DNA of 64,000 bases from Cognatiyoonia koreensis (GTDB lineage Bacteria > Pseudomonadota > Alphaproteobacteria > Rhodobacterales > Rhodobacteraceae). The notes under the pieces were generated by a model. The model did not search any database, had not been told where the DNA came from, and saw only the letters and a program-made list of their open reading frames with translations. Position 1 is the stretch's first letter; each line of letters opens with the position of its first letter. The translations under genes and the position numbers were made by a program. Below, in pieces: positions 26,806 to 35,896 of this stretch. The stretch covers positions 2,294,001 to 2,358,000 of the forward strand of contig NZ_FOIZ01000001.1 in NCBI RefSeq assembly GCF_900109295.1. The letters are read 5' to 3'.

Positions 26806-27561
26806 TTAATGGATCAGCGAACCACCGTTCACGTCAACCTCTGATCCAGTCACATAAGCCGATAGGCCAGATCCCAAAAATAGACAGCATCCCGCAACGT
26901 CTTGTGCCGTCCCTGCACGGCCCATGGGAATTCCGGCTAGCACCTGCGCGCGCATCTCGTCAGTCAGTTTGCCAGCCGTGATGTCGGTTGCAATAAACCC
27001 CGGACATATCGCGTTCGCGCGCACACCGTGGGGTGCCAGCTCTCTTGCCATCGCTTTGGTCAGGCCAAGAATGCCTGCTTTAGCTGCGGAATAATGCGGC
27101 CCGCCAAAGATGCCGCCGCCCCGCTGGGCAGAAACCGATGACATGTTGACGATACTTCCTGCCTTGCGTTCGCGCATATGCGGGATCACGGACTGCGACA
27201 TGTAAAGTGTGCCACGCAGGTTCACATCCAACACCGCATCATAATTGTCAGGCGCTATGTCCATCAGTTTCAGCGGCTGGGTAATACCGGCATTGTTCAC
27301 CAGAATGTCGATCCTGCCGAAAATCGCGATAAGATCAGCCGCCACGGCCTCACAGGCGTCTTTGTCAGTAACGTCGCAGGCCCGTCCCACATGCCCCTCG
27401 CCCGGCAGATCACTTGCAGCTTCAGCGGCAGCTTGCTCATCAATGTCCAGTATCGCAACGCGGCAGCCATGTTCAGCAAAAAGGGCCGCTGTCGCTTTTC
27501 CCAAACCACGTGGGCTTGCACCGCCGGTGATGATCGCTGTCTGGCTGTGAAGAAGTTTCAT
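26806..27561 (-). CDS. SDR-family oxidoreductase
   Basis: The 251-residue classical SDR has TGGASPRGLG at residues 13-22 (a slightly expanded glycine motif), NNAG, and YSAAK as the catalytic pair. The C-terminus VTGSEVDVNGGSLIH is typical. It is the last gene of the operon with the split transketolase (9-nt gap) and lies in the unit controlled by operator 5. It may interconvert a ketose and a polyol, or an oxo- and a hydroxy-acid, before or after the transketolase step. Substrate not assignable. Confidence 0.8.
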   Translation of the reverse strand: MKLLHSQTAIITGGASPRGLGKATAALFAEHGCRVAILDIDEQAAAEAASDLPGEGHVGRACDVTDKDACEAVAADLIAIFGRIDILVNNAGITQPLKLMDIAPDNYDAVLDVNLRGTLYMSQSVIPHMRERKAGSIVNMSSVSAQRGGGIFGGPHYSAAKAGILGLTKAMARELAPHGVRANAICPGFIATDITAGKLTDEMRAQVLAGIPMGRAGTAQDVAGCCLFLGSGLSAYVTGSEVDVNGGSLIH

Positions 27562-27570
27562 GTGATGCTC

Positions 27571-28617
27571 CTATAACCACGATTTCACTGTCGCGGTGAC
27601 TGCGTCGACCGAAATGCCATATTGATCGTGTAAGGTGGGCAAAGCGCCCGCGTCCAGAAATGCATCCGGTAATGCAATCTGGCGGAATGGCACATTCACG
27701 CCCGCGCGCATCAGGGCTGCACCGACAGCCTCGCCCAAGCCACCCGTGATGGAATGATTTTCAGCCGTTACAACCAGCCGTCCGCCCTTACCCGCCTCGG
27801 CCGTGATCGTTGACACGTCCAGCGGTTTAATTGTGGGCACATGCAGTACGCCGCAATCGATTCCATCGGTCTGCAATCGCTTGGCTGCGTCCAATACGCG
27901 CATCGTCATGAAGCCGGTGGATACGAACAGAACGTCATTGCCGTCTCGGATCATTTGGGCCTGACCCAGCTTGAACTGGTATCCATATTCGCCCAATACG
28001 TTTGGAACATTGCCGCGTAGCAAACGCATGTAAACAGGGCCAGGATGATCAGCAATGGCTCGGGTGGCCTGATCAATCTCAATCGCATCACAGGGATCAA
28101 CGACGGTCAAATTCGGCATCGCCCGCATGATCGCCAGATCATCAGTTGCCTGGTGGCTGGGGCCATAGCCCGTGGTCAGCCCCGGCAAGGCACAGACGAT
28201 CTTAACGGGCAGGTTTTCCTCGGCAATCGCCATGCAGATAAAGTCATAGGCGCGCCGAGATGCAAACACGGCATACGTTGTCGCAAACGGCGTAAAACCT
28301 TCGCGCGCCAATCCGGCGGCAGCTGAAATCATGACCTGCTCTGCCATGCCCATTTGATAGAAGCGATCCGGATAAGCTTTGGCAAAAACGTGCAAGTCGG
28401 TGTATTTTGACAAATCCGCCGTCAACCCAACGATGTCGCTACGGGACTTGGCCAAATCAACCAACGCATGGCCGAAGGGGGCGGCGATGGTATCGCGCCC
28501 TTCCGCATCAAGCGACGCAATCATGGCAGAGGTCGTCAGCTTCTTGCCATCTTCGGACACCGGCACGGTGCGGGGTCTATATTTTGACTTGCGGCGGGAC
28601 AGGCTTGCATCAGTCAT
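27571..28617 (-). CDS. transketolase C-terminal subunit (AptB-like)
   Basis: The 348-residue protein has the pyrimidine-binding and C-terminal transketolase domains as a separate subunit. MAEQVMISAAAGLAREG (about residues 88-104) holds the catalytic Glu that activates thiamine diphosphate. The ATG at 28617 overlaps the stop of the N-terminal subunit by 8 nt, which is preferred to the longer frame from 28923 lying inside that gene. Split transketolases in sugar-acid loci include apulose-4-phosphate transketolase AptAB. With an apionate-type route close by, that is a plausible but unproven assignment. Confidence 0.8.
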   Translation of the reverse strand: MTDASLSRRKSKYRPRTVPVSEDGKKLTTSAMIASLDAEGRDTIAAPFGHALVDLAKSRSDIVGLTADLSKYTDLHVFAKAYPDRFYQMGMAEQVMISAAAGLAREGFTPFATTYAVFASRRAYDFICMAIAEENLPVKIVCALPGLTTGYGPSHQATDDLAIMRAMPNLTVVDPCDAIEIDQATRAIADHPGPVYMRLLRGNVPNVLGEYGYQFKLGQAQMIRDGNDVLFVSTGFMTMRVLDAAKRLQTDGIDCGVLHVPTIKPLDVSTITAEAGKGGRLVVTAENHSITGGLGEAVGAALMRAGVNVPFRQIALPDAFLDAGALPTLHDQYGISVDAVTATVKSWL

Positions 28618-29455
28618 CAGGCTTCCCCTTGTCCAATATCTCCAACGCCCGCGCCCACTCGTCCGGCTCGACACGCACGAAATGCGTGATCTCGCGGTCT
28701 TCCAGAAACGGTACGCCTTTGCACATCTTGGTCTGGCAAATAATAACGCGCGGTACTGGATCGGGATGTGCGCGGGCGGCATCAAACGCTGCGACGACAG
28801 CGTCCATATCGTTGCCATCGACTTCTTGCGCAAACCACCCAAAACCCTGCCATCGTCCGACTTCAGGAACCTGTGCAAGCGCCGCAGTGGTCTTGCCGTC
28901 CGCTTGTTGGTCATTGAAATCAACTATTGCAATCAGGTTATCGAGCTTCCACTGAACGGCCGACATCACTGCCTCCCACGTGGATCCTTCACCAAGCTCT
29001 CCGTCCGATAGCATATTGTAGACAAAGGCCGGATTATTCTTGCGTTTGAGGCCCAGCGCCATCCCAACCGCGATCCCAAGCCCGTGGCCAAGCGACCCGC
29101 CGGTAATTTCCATTCCCGGCGTGTACGCCGCCATGCCGGACATCGGCATGCGGCTATCATCCATGCCATAGGTCTCGATCTCGGTGTCTGGCAAAATGCC
29201 CGCTTCGATCATGGCAGCATAAAGGGCGATAGCATAATGCCCGATTGACAGCAGGAACCGGTCGCGACCTTCCCATTCGGGATCATCAGCGCGATAGTTT
29301 AACGCATGAAAATAGGAGACGGCCAAAACATCGGCCACGCCCAGCGCCTGTCCGATATACCCCTGTCCCTGCACCTCGCCCATCAACAGGGCGTTGCGCC
29401 GAATTGCATACGCCCGGCGCGCCAAACTAACATTCGCTCTGTCGTGTTCCATCAT
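28610..29455 (-). CDS. transketolase N-terminal subunit (AptA-like)
   Basis: The 281-residue subunit carries the diphosphate-binding half of transketolase. LSDGELGEGSTWEAV followed by IVDFNDQQADG (about residues 150-180) is the Mg-thiamine diphosphate motif. GGSLGHGLGIAVGMALG is the substrate-side glycine loop. It is the first gene of the operon, 58 nt downstream of operator 5. It needs the C-terminal subunit next to it for activity. It would move a two-carbon ketol unit between sugar phosphates. Confidence 0.83.
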   Translation of the reverse strand: MMEHDRANVSLARRAYAIRRNALLMGEVQGQGYIGQALGVADVLAVSYFHALNYRADDPEWEGRDRFLLSIGHYAIALYAAMIEAGILPDTEIETYGMDDSRMPMSGMAAYTPGMEITGGSLGHGLGIAVGMALGLKRKNNPAFVYNMLSDGELGEGSTWEAVMSAVQWKLDNLIAIVDFNDQQADGKTTAALAQVPEVGRWQGFGWFAQEVDGNDMDAVVAAFDAARAHPDPVPRVIICQTKMCKGVPFLEDREITHFVRVEPDEWARALEILDKGKPDD

Positions 29456-29513
29456 GTGCGCCTCCCCGTCAGACCCACATTGCGCGGGTCAGGCAAATCG
29501 CACAATAAGATTC

Positions 29514-29523
29514 TGGTATACCA
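29514..29523. promoter_or_regulatory. GntR-type operator 5 (TGGTATACCA)
   Basis: A perfect 10-bp palindrome 58 nt upstream of the transketolase N-subunit start. It sits just after the end of the LtnD-like gene's reading frame region (stop 29542) and therefore serves the leftward transketolase-SDR unit. Confidence 0.8.
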
Positions 29524-29541
29524 TTCCCTGTGAAACTCCAC

Positions 29542-30441
29542 TCATGTTTGCTTTGGCAGCGTCAGGCCCGCATTGCGCGCGTAAACCTTGGCAACAGCAG
29601 AGTCATGTTCGCCGCCAAGGCCAGACCCGGATGCCGCCAAGTACTGTTGCAAGGCCGCCGCTGTGATCGGCGCAGAGAACTTTGCACTTTTTGCGATATC
29701 GAGGACGATCCCAAGGTCTTTTGGCCATATGTCGACCGCACTGAGTGGCCGGTAATCGCCGTTGACGATCGAAGGCGCGCGGCTTTCCAAGGCCCAGCTG
29801 TTACCTGCACACTGGGTGATTACTTCAAGGAATTGTGCGGGTTCCACACCTTGGGTCATGCCAAAAGTCATGGCTTCGGCCATAGCGGCGATCTGTACGC
29901 CAGTCAGCATTTGATTGACAGCTTTCATTGATGACCCTGCGCCTGCAGCGTCACCAAGGCGGAATACCTTGGCGGACATCGCATCAAGCACCGGCGCAGC
30001 CTTTTCGAACGCTTCGGGCACGCCGGCAGCCAGAATGGAAAGCGTGCCTTCACCCGCTTTGATCGTGCCACCCGATACGGGGGCATCAATATAGAGCAAA
30101 CCCAGTTCGGCGCAGCGCGCTTCCATGGACCGCGCGAAATCAGGGGCGACCGTTGCGCATGCAACTACAGCTGTCCCCTTGGCCAATTTTACTGCGATAC
30201 CGTCAGCACCAAAGAGCACGGCCTCGGTTTGGGCCGCATTCACAACGACGATGACCGCAGCATCAAGGGTGGCGGCAACGTCTTGGAATGCACCAAGTGC
30301 GCCGCCTTCATTCTGAAACCGCGTCATCGCATCGGTATTGATATCATAGCCATACGTCTTCAGACCGGCACGAACCAATGCCCCTGCCATACCATACCCC
30401 ATGGCCCCAAGACCAAAAATCGCCACTTGGTAGTCAGACAT
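29542..30441 (-). CDS. ltnD: LtnD-like (L-threonate dehydrogenase) beta-hydroxyacid dehydrogenase
   Basis: The 299-residue protein has FGLGAMGYGMA at residues 9-19, DAPVSGGTIKAGEGTL, and the catalytic Lys in GSSMKAVNQMLTG (about 168-180). The C-terminal SAVDIWPKDLGIVLDIAKS and HDSAVAKVY are characteristic of L-threonate dehydrogenases, which make 3-oxo-tetronate (formally 2-oxo, then isomerised) for the OtnK kinase. The ATG at 30441 follows GAGGGGGG and is preferred to 30456. It is transcribed alone from operator 6. Confidence 0.75.
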   Translation of the reverse strand: MSDYQVAIFGLGAMGYGMAGALVRAGLKTYGYDINTDAMTRFQNEGGALGAFQDVAATLDAAVIVVVNAAQTEAVLFGADGIAVKLAKGTAVVACATVAPDFARSMEARCAELGLLYIDAPVSGGTIKAGEGTLSILAAGVPEAFEKAAPVLDAMSAKVFRLGDAAGAGSSMKAVNQMLTGVQIAAMAEAMTFGMTQGVEPAQFLEVITQCAGNSWALESRAPSIVNGDYRPLSAVDIWPKDLGIVLDIAKSAKFSAPITAAALQQYLAASGSGLGGEHDSAVAKVYARNAGLTLPKQT

Positions 30442-30470
30442 CACGGCCCCCCTCAAACATTCTCAAAAAA

Positions 30471-30482
30471 ATGGTATACCAT
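30471..30482. promoter_or_regulatory. GntR-type operator 6 (ATGGTATACCAT)
   Basis: A perfect palindrome 30 nt upstream of the LtnD-like start at 30441. It stands between two genes of the same direction, which shows that the LtnD-like gene has its own regulated promoter. Confidence 0.8.
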
Positions 30483-30506
30483 CTCTCTGGCAAAGCCCAG
30501 ACGACT

Positions 30507-31514
30507 TTAGTGGCCAGAAAGTAAACCTAGCCGCGCACGTAATTGTGCTTCGATTTCCAGTGCGATGGCCAAGGTCCGGGTCGCGTCTGCAACGTCGATC
30601 AAAGGTGTGGCACCATTCATCACTTCGAGAAAATGATCCAACTGTGCGTGCAAGGGCTCGGCCGTGTTTACAGCGACATCTACAGGGGTGCGCTTCGCGG
30701 CTTGTCCCCATGCGACGCCCTGCCAAAGCGACATCGACGGAAAACTGATTCCGCCTTTGGAGCCTGTGATCCACATCATGTCCTGACCGGTCGTACCGAT
30801 ATTCGGGTTCTCGCCGGTTCCAGCCTCAAAACCCCATGGGCTTGGGGCTGTGTCTGCAAAGCTGATCGTCGCCGTGGCACCGCACTCAAGACGCAATGCA
30901 ATCGCACCGCTTTCGATCCGCCCATCTCTGCGCAACGACTGTCCAGGCAAACAGACAACCTCCGCAATTTCTCCTAAAACAAAACGCAGAATATCGATGT
31001 CATGAACGAGGTTGATAAGAACCGGAGACCCGCCAGCAGTGCGCCAGTTCCCTTCAAAATACGTGTCCGGCTTGCGCATGGCCCAGATCAGCGTGGCCGT
31101 GACTGGCGTGCCGATCGCCCCTTCGGCAAGCATGGCACGCAATTGGCGAACCGAAGCGTGATAGCGGCGGTGGTGCCCGACCAAGGATTGCACTCCGGCT
31201 TGCGTCAGGGCCGCTTGCATCACGTCCGCTCCGCCCACGTTGTCCGACACAGGCTTTTCGATCAACACATGCCAACCACGTTTAGCGGCCGTAACCCCAT
31301 GGGCCGTATGCAGCCCCGTCGGAGTCGCGATAATCGCGCCGTCTACGCCATCGGGAACATCGTCCATGTCCGCAAAACGCGCAACATCAGCACCCGCATC
31401 GATGCGCATATCCGGATCGACAAGACCAACAAGCTCGCAGTCGTGATGGGCCTGCACAGCTTTCACTTGACGGATACCGATCAGGCCGCCACCGACAACA
31501 ACGATCCGTTTCAC
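30507..31514 (-). CDS. Gfo/Idh/MocA-family dehydrogenase
   Basis: The 335-residue protein has a Rossmann N-domain, VVVGGGLIGIRQVKA (about residues 4-18), the family EKP motif in LIEKPVSDN (about 85-93) and a GGSPVLINLVHDIDILR stretch with the HDID pair that places the substrate hydroxyl. It would oxidise a sugar or cyclitol with NAD(P). D-apiose dehydrogenase (ApsD) belongs to this family, which fits the ApnO-OiaK-OiaX genes, but many other sugars are possible. GTG at 31514 overlaps the UxaA stop by 4 nt (GTGA) and is preferred to the GTG at 31535. Confidence 0.78.
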   Translation of the reverse strand: MKRIVVVGGGLIGIRQVKAVQAHHDCELVGLVDPDMRIDAGADVARFADMDDVPDGVDGAIIATPTGLHTAHGVTAAKRGWHVLIEKPVSDNVGGADVMQAALTQAGVQSLVGHHRRYHASVRQLRAMLAEGAIGTPVTATLIWAMRKPDTYFEGNWRTAGGSPVLINLVHDIDILRFVLGEIAEVVCLPGQSLRRDGRIESGAIALRLECGATATISFADTAPSPWGFEAGTGENPNIGTTGQDMMWITGSKGGISFPSMSLWQGVAWGQAAKRTPVDVAVNTAEPLHAQLDHFLEVMNGATPLIDVADATRTLAIALEIEAQLRARLGLLSGH

Positions 31515-33019
31515 ATCACCGCACCAATCTGCCACGGCACGAATTCATAGTCTCCCAAACCTTGCGCTTCTGATTTGCTTGCCTCACCCGACGCGACACG
31601 CAGGAACAGATCATAAATCTCGCGACCCTTCTCTGCGACACTGACACCGCTACTCAGGATCGTCCCGGCATCGACGTCCATGTCTTCGGACATGCGCACA
31701 GCCATCTCGGTATTCGTGGCGACTTTGATTGTCGGGCTTGGTTTCGAGCCGAACGCCGACCCCCGCCCGGTGGTAAAGCACACCAAATTGCAGCCACCCG
31801 CGATTTGTCCCGTGACAGACGCCGGATCATAGCCGGGGCTGTCCATGAACGTGAAACCGCGGGCGGTCACCTGTTCTGCGTATCTGTAGACTCCGGTCAA
31901 CGGCGTCGTGCCTCCCTTGGCCACAGCGCCCAACGATTTTTCGAGGATCGTCGTCAAGCCACCCTTCTTGTTGCCAGGCGAAGGATTGTTGTCCATCGAA
32001 CCACGATTGCGTGCGGTGTAGTCTTCCCACCAGCGGATCAGCGCGATCAGCTTGTCACCGACCGCACGGTCAATCGCCCGCCGAGTGAGCAGGTGTTCGG
32101 CCCCGTAAACCTCGGGTGTTTCGGCTAGAACTCCAGTACCACCTTGCGCCACCAATAGATCACACGCATAGCCTAGCGCTGGATTGGCAGTAATGCCCGA
32201 CCACGCATCTGATCCCCCACACTGAAGTGCGACCTTTAATTCCGAAACCGGACAGGCCGTTCGTTTTGCCTGATTTGCAAGCGGCAGCATGGCTGCAACC
32301 TTTTCGATACCCAATTCAACAGTGCGGCGCAGGCCCGCGACGTTCTGTATATTCATTGTCTGGAACAAGGGCCCCTGTTTGAGCCCCCAGGCATCCAACA
32401 ACCAGTCGATCTGGTTCATTTCACAACCCAGACCAACCATCAGCACACCGGCATGGTTGGGATGACGCGCATAACCCCACATAACGCGTTGCAACGCCTC
32501 AAAGCCGTCTCCATCACCGGCCATACCGCAGCCGGTGCCGTGTACGAAGGCCGCGACGCCATCCACGTTCGGGTAATCTGCAAGGACGTCGGGCGTGAAA
32601 TGGTCTGCGATCATCCGCGCCGCCGTCGCTGAACAATTTACTGAAGTGACAATTGCGATATAGTTGCGCGTTCCGACGCTCCCGTTGTCCCGTCGAAAAC
32701 CCATGAACGTATCACGTTCGTGTTCCGGTACTGCTGTTACAGGACGCAAGTCGGTCGCAAATTCATAATCCGCATCGGTCGCGCGAAAGGCGACATTATG
32801 CGTATGCACATGTTCACCCGATGCAATGTCCTGTGACGCAAAACCGATGACTTGGGCATACTTGCGCACCGCCTCACCCTGGTTGATGGACGCGGTTGCG
32901 ATCTTGTGGCCGGATGGAATAAGGCCAGAAGTCTGCACTGACTCGATCGCAGTGTTCGCCGCAAGCGATCGCGTAGCAGTTACAACATTGTCGGACGGGT
33001 CAAGACGCACGCAATCCAT
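31511..33019 (-). CDS. UxaA-family altronate/galactarate-type dehydratase
   Basis: The 502-residue iron-dependent sugar-acid dehydratase has an N-terminal SAF domain (about residues 10-95) followed by a linker and the large UxaA domain. Landmarks are GFRRDNGSVGTRNYIAI (about 120-136), FVHGTGCGMAGDGD, GLGCEMNQ, and LQCGGSDAWSGITANP. Length fits fused altronate dehydratase. It dehydrates a hexonate or hexarate to a 2-keto-3-deoxy acid. The ATG at 33019 is chosen; the longer frame from 33133 crosses the operator. It is first in the unit with the Gfo/Idh gene. Whether altronate, galactarate or another acid is used is open. Confidence 0.82.
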   Translation of the reverse strand: MDCVRLDPSDNVVTATRSLAANTAIESVQTSGLIPSGHKIATASINQGEAVRKYAQVIGFASQDIASGEHVHTHNVAFRATDADYEFATDLRPVTAVPEHERDTFMGFRRDNGSVGTRNYIAIVTSVNCSATAARMIADHFTPDVLADYPNVDGVAAFVHGTGCGMAGDGDGFEALQRVMWGYARHPNHAGVLMVGLGCEMNQIDWLLDAWGLKQGPLFQTMNIQNVAGLRRTVELGIEKVAAMLPLANQAKRTACPVSELKVALQCGGSDAWSGITANPALGYACDLLVAQGGTGVLAETPEVYGAEHLLTRRAIDRAVGDKLIALIRWWEDYTARNRGSMDNNPSPGNKKGGLTTILEKSLGAVAKGGTTPLTGVYRYAEQVTARGFTFMDSPGYDPASVTGQIAGGCNLVCFTTGRGSAFGSKPSPTIKVATNTEMAVRMSEDMDVDAGTILSSGVSVAEKGREIYDLFLRVASGEASKSEAQGLGDYEFVPWQIGAVM

Positions 33020-33341
33020 TTCACACCTTCGCTTTGCAAACCGGCGTGTCACCGCCACGCGCTCAAAACGGTAAGAGCGCGAGCGACGGCTCACAAGCCG
33101 GAAAATGAAATTCGTTTTGGTATACCAAAACAAAATATAGCGCGTATAGTGCCGCAGAACCGAAGCCAGTGCCGACGTGAAAACATGTCAATAAATCAAA
33201 TGAGCCAGACAGGTCGACATAACCATTGCGTCACATTGGCGAAGGCAGCAGAAGGCTGTTCGGCAAAGGCCAATCTGTCACCATTGACAGCAAACAAACG
33301 CAAGGACTCACCAACGCTGAACAGGGTCTGGGGGGATATCC
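33020..33341. other. 322-bp divergent control region
   Basis: It separates the UxaA unit from the SDR-IlvD operon. Apart from operator 7 I see no gene. A 70-codon plus-strand frame at 33149-33361 lacks a ribosome-binding site and overlaps the next gene. The SDR start is preceded by GGGGGAT. Confidence 0.6.
33115..33130. promoter_or_regulatory. GntR-type operator 7 (TTTTGGTATACCAAAA)
   Basis: The longest copy of the motif, a perfect 16-bp palindrome, 96 nt upstream of the UxaA start and 212 nt upstream of the divergent SDR-IlvD operon. Its extended symmetry suggests high affinity. Confidence 0.8.
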
Positions 33342-34088
33342 ATGACAAAACAAAGACTTGAAGGTAAGCGCGTGCTCGTTACCGCTGCGGGACAAGGTAT
33401 CGGGCGTGCAAGTGCTTTGGCCATGGCAGCTGAAGGTGCGCAGGTTTTTGCAACCGACGTCAACACCGACGCGCTCAAGACACTTGAAGGTGTCGAGACA
33501 TTTGCGGTCGATGTACGCGACCAGGAAAGCGTGGCCGATGGTGTGGCACGCGCCAATCCCGACGTTCTGTTTAATTGCGCCGGATTCGTCCATCACGGAA
33601 CAGTGCAAGAAGCCACCGATGATGAAATCGACTTTGCTTTCGACTTGAACGTTCGCTCGATGATGCGAACCATCCGCGCAGCCCTACCCGGTATGTTGGA
33701 ACGCAAAGGCGGATCAATTATCAACATGTCCTCGGCCTGTTCCAGCGTGATTGGTGCGCCAAACCGTTTCATCTATGGCACAACCAAAGCAGCGGTAATT
33801 GGCCTGACGAAATCCGTGGCGGTGGACTATGTCGCCAAGGGAATCCGGTGCAACTGTATCTGTCCCGGAACTGTGGAATCACCCAGTTGGCATGATCGCG
33901 TGGCAGCACTTGGGGAACAGCTCGGCAGCAAGGATGCAGCCTTGAAGCAGTTCGTGGAACGCCAACCAATGGGGCGCGTCGCGTCAGCAGAAGAAATTGC
34001 AGCTTTGGTTGTCTACCTCGCAAGTGACGAAAGCGCGTTCACCACAGGACACCCTCATATCATTGACGGAGGCTGGTCAGGCCAATGA
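33342..34088 (+). CDS. SDR resembling 2-keto-3-deoxy-L-fuconate dehydrogenase
   Basis: The 248-residue SDR has [12 protein letters not shown] at residues 13-24, NCAG and YGTTK as the catalytic pair. The compact build, with short cofactor half ([21 protein letters not shown]) and [19 protein letters not shown], resembles the DHRS6/KDF dehydrogenase group, which oxidises 2-keto-3-deoxy-fuconate to a 2,4-diketo acid. An FAH hydrolase two genes on would cleave such a diketo acid. It is first in a six-gene operon under operator 7, and ATGA overlaps the next gene. Confidence 0.78.
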   Translation: MTKQRLEGKRVLVTAAGQGIGRASALAMAAEGAQVFATDVNTDALKTLEGVETFAVDVRDQESVADGVARANPDVLFNCAGFVHHGTVQEATDDEIDFAFDLNVRSMMRTIRAALPGMLERKGGSIINMSSACSSVIGAPNRFIYGTTKAAVIGLTKSVAVDYVAKGIRCNCICPGTVESPSWHDRVAALGEQLGSKDAALKQFVERQPMGRVASAEEIAALVVYLASDESAFTTGHPHIIDGGWSGQ

Positions 34089-35884
34089 ACAAGAAAATAG
34101 GCATCGAACAACTACGGTCGCGTAAGTGGTTCATGAACCCCGACAATCCCGAAATGACAGCGCTCTATCTGGAACGCTATCTGAATTACGGACTGACGCG
34201 GGCAGAGCTTCAATCGGGTAAGCCGATCATCGCGATTGCCCAGACTGGCAGTGATCTCAGTCCCTGCAACCGCCACCATCTGGAACTGACCAAGCGGGTG
34301 CGCGACGGCATTATCGCCGCAGGTGGGACATGTATCGAAGTGCCCGTGCACCCCATTCAAGAGACAGGCAAGCGCCCGACAGCTATGCTGGATCGCAACC
34401 TTGCCTATCTGTCCTTGGTCGAAACACTGTTCGGCTATCCGCTTGACGGGGTCGTACTGAACATTGGCTGTGACAAGACCACACCTGCACTGCTGATGGC
34501 CGCAGCCACCGTCAACATCCCCGCCATCGCGCTTTCTGTCGGCCCGATGCTGAACGGATGGTTCAAGGGCGAGCGCACCGGATCAGGGACTATTGTTTGG
34601 AAAGCCCGCGAGATGCTGGCTGCAGGTGAAATTGACAACGATGGGTTCATGGACTTGGTCGCCTCGTCCGCACCCTCCGTCGGCTATTGCAATACGATGG
34701 GGACCGCCACGACGATGAATTCATTGGCCGAGGCTCTGGGAATGCAACTGCCCGGTGCCGCCGCAATTCCGGCCCCCTACCGCGAACGCGGCCAGATCAG
34801 CTATGAAACCGGCAAGCGGATCGTCGAAATGGTTTGGGAAGATTTGCGTCCCTCCGACATCATGACCCGCGAAGCGTTTGAGAACGCGATCGTCATCAAT
34901 TCGGCCATAGGTGGCTCCACGAACGCACCCATTCATCTGAACGGAATTGCGCGCCACCTTGGCGTGCCGCTCAACAATGACGATTGGCAAAAGATCGGTC
35001 ATGACGTGCCACTGTTGGTCAATCTGCAACCTGCTGGGGAATACCTGGGCGAAGATTACCAACACGCAGGCGGCGTACCGGCGGTCGTGGGCGAATTGAT
35101 CGACGCCAAGCTGTTGCCCCACCCCAATGCGATCACCGCTAACGGAAAATCCATGGGTGATAACTGTGGCGAAAACCGCAGCGAAGATATCCGCGTCATC
35201 AAGCCCGTCAGCGACCCGCTCAAGGCGCAAGCTGGATTCATCAATCTAACCGGCAATCTGTTCGACAGTGCCCTGATGAAAACCTCCGTCATCAGTCCGG
35301 CATTTCGGCAAACCTATCTGTCAAATCCGGACGACCCGAATGCATTTGAAGGACGTGCGATCGTATTTGACGGCCCCGAAGATTTTCATCATCGCATCGA
35401 CGATCCATCAGAAAACATCGACGAGAACTGTATCCTGTTCATGCGCGGTGCTGGTCCAAAGGGCTATCCCGGCGGGGCAGAAGTTGTGAACATGCGCCCA
35501 CCTGCGTACCTTTTGAAAAAAGGGGTCGAGGCGCTGCCTTGTGTAGGCGATGGTCGTCAATCGGGAACCTCGGGGTCTCCATCTATCTTGAACGCCTCGC
35601 CCGAGGCGGCGGATGGCGGTGGCCTCGCCATTTTGCAAACTGGCGATCGTGTGCGCATCGATTTGAACAAATGCACCGCTGACATGCTTGTCCCTCTCGA
35701 CGAACTCGCCGAACGAGCGCGCAAACTTCTTGCCGAGGGCGGTTACGCCATTCCTGACAGCCAGACGCCTTGGCAGTCTCTCTTCCGCGAAAAGGTCGGC
35801 CGTTTTGATCAAGGCATGACGCTGGAAGGTGCCGCCGATTACACAGACATCGCGCGCAAATTCATGCCGCGTGACAACCACTAA
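34085..35884 (+). CDS. IlvD/Edd-family sugar-acid dehydratase
   Basis: The 599-residue iron-sulfur dehydratase has cluster cysteines in DLSPCNRHH (about residue 60), NIGCDKTTP (about 129) and [10 protein letters not shown] (about 202). [16 protein letters not shown] near residue 500 contains the catalytic Ser. The length and three-Cys pattern fit the pentonate group (L-arabinonate, D-xylonate) with a [2Fe-2S] cluster. It would form a 2-keto-3-deoxy aldonate, the substrate type of the SDR and FAH genes either side. The exact aldonate is not readable. Confidence 0.85.
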   Translation: MNKKIGIEQLRSRKWFMNPDNPEMTALYLERYLNYGLTRAELQSGKPIIAIAQTGSDLSPCNRHHLELTKRVRDGIIAAGGTCIEVPVHPIQETGKRPTAMLDRNLAYLSLVETLFGYPLDGVVLNIGCDKTTPALLMAAATVNIPAIALSVGPMLNGWFKGERTGSGTIVWKAREMLAAGEIDNDGFMDLVASSAPSVGYCNTMGTATTMNSLAEALGMQLPGAAAIPAPYRERGQISYETGKRIVEMVWEDLRPSDIMTREAFENAIVINSAIGGSTNAPIHLNGIARHLGVPLNNDDWQKIGHDVPLLVNLQPAGEYLGEDYQHAGGVPAVVGELIDAKLLPHPNAITANGKSMGDNCGENRSEDIRVIKPVSDPLKAQAGFINLTGNLFDSALMKTSVISPAFRQTYLSNPDDPNAFEGRAIVFDGPEDFHHRIDDPSENIDENCILFMRGAGPKGYPGGAEVVNMRPPAYLLKKGVEALPCVGDGRQSGTSGSPSILNASPEAADGGGLAILQTGDRVRIDLNKCTADMLVPLDELAERARKLLAEGGYAIPDSQTPWQSLFREKVGRFDQGMTLEGAADYTDIARKFMPRDNH

Positions 35885-35896
35885 GAAGGAAACTCC

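Noticed and set aside
27571..28923. 102-residue extension of the transketolase C-subunit
   Set aside because: The extension is a low-complexity Arg-rich shadow inside the N-subunit gene.
33149..33361. 70-residue frame in the divergent control region
   Set aside because: No start signal and it overlaps the SDR gene in another frame.
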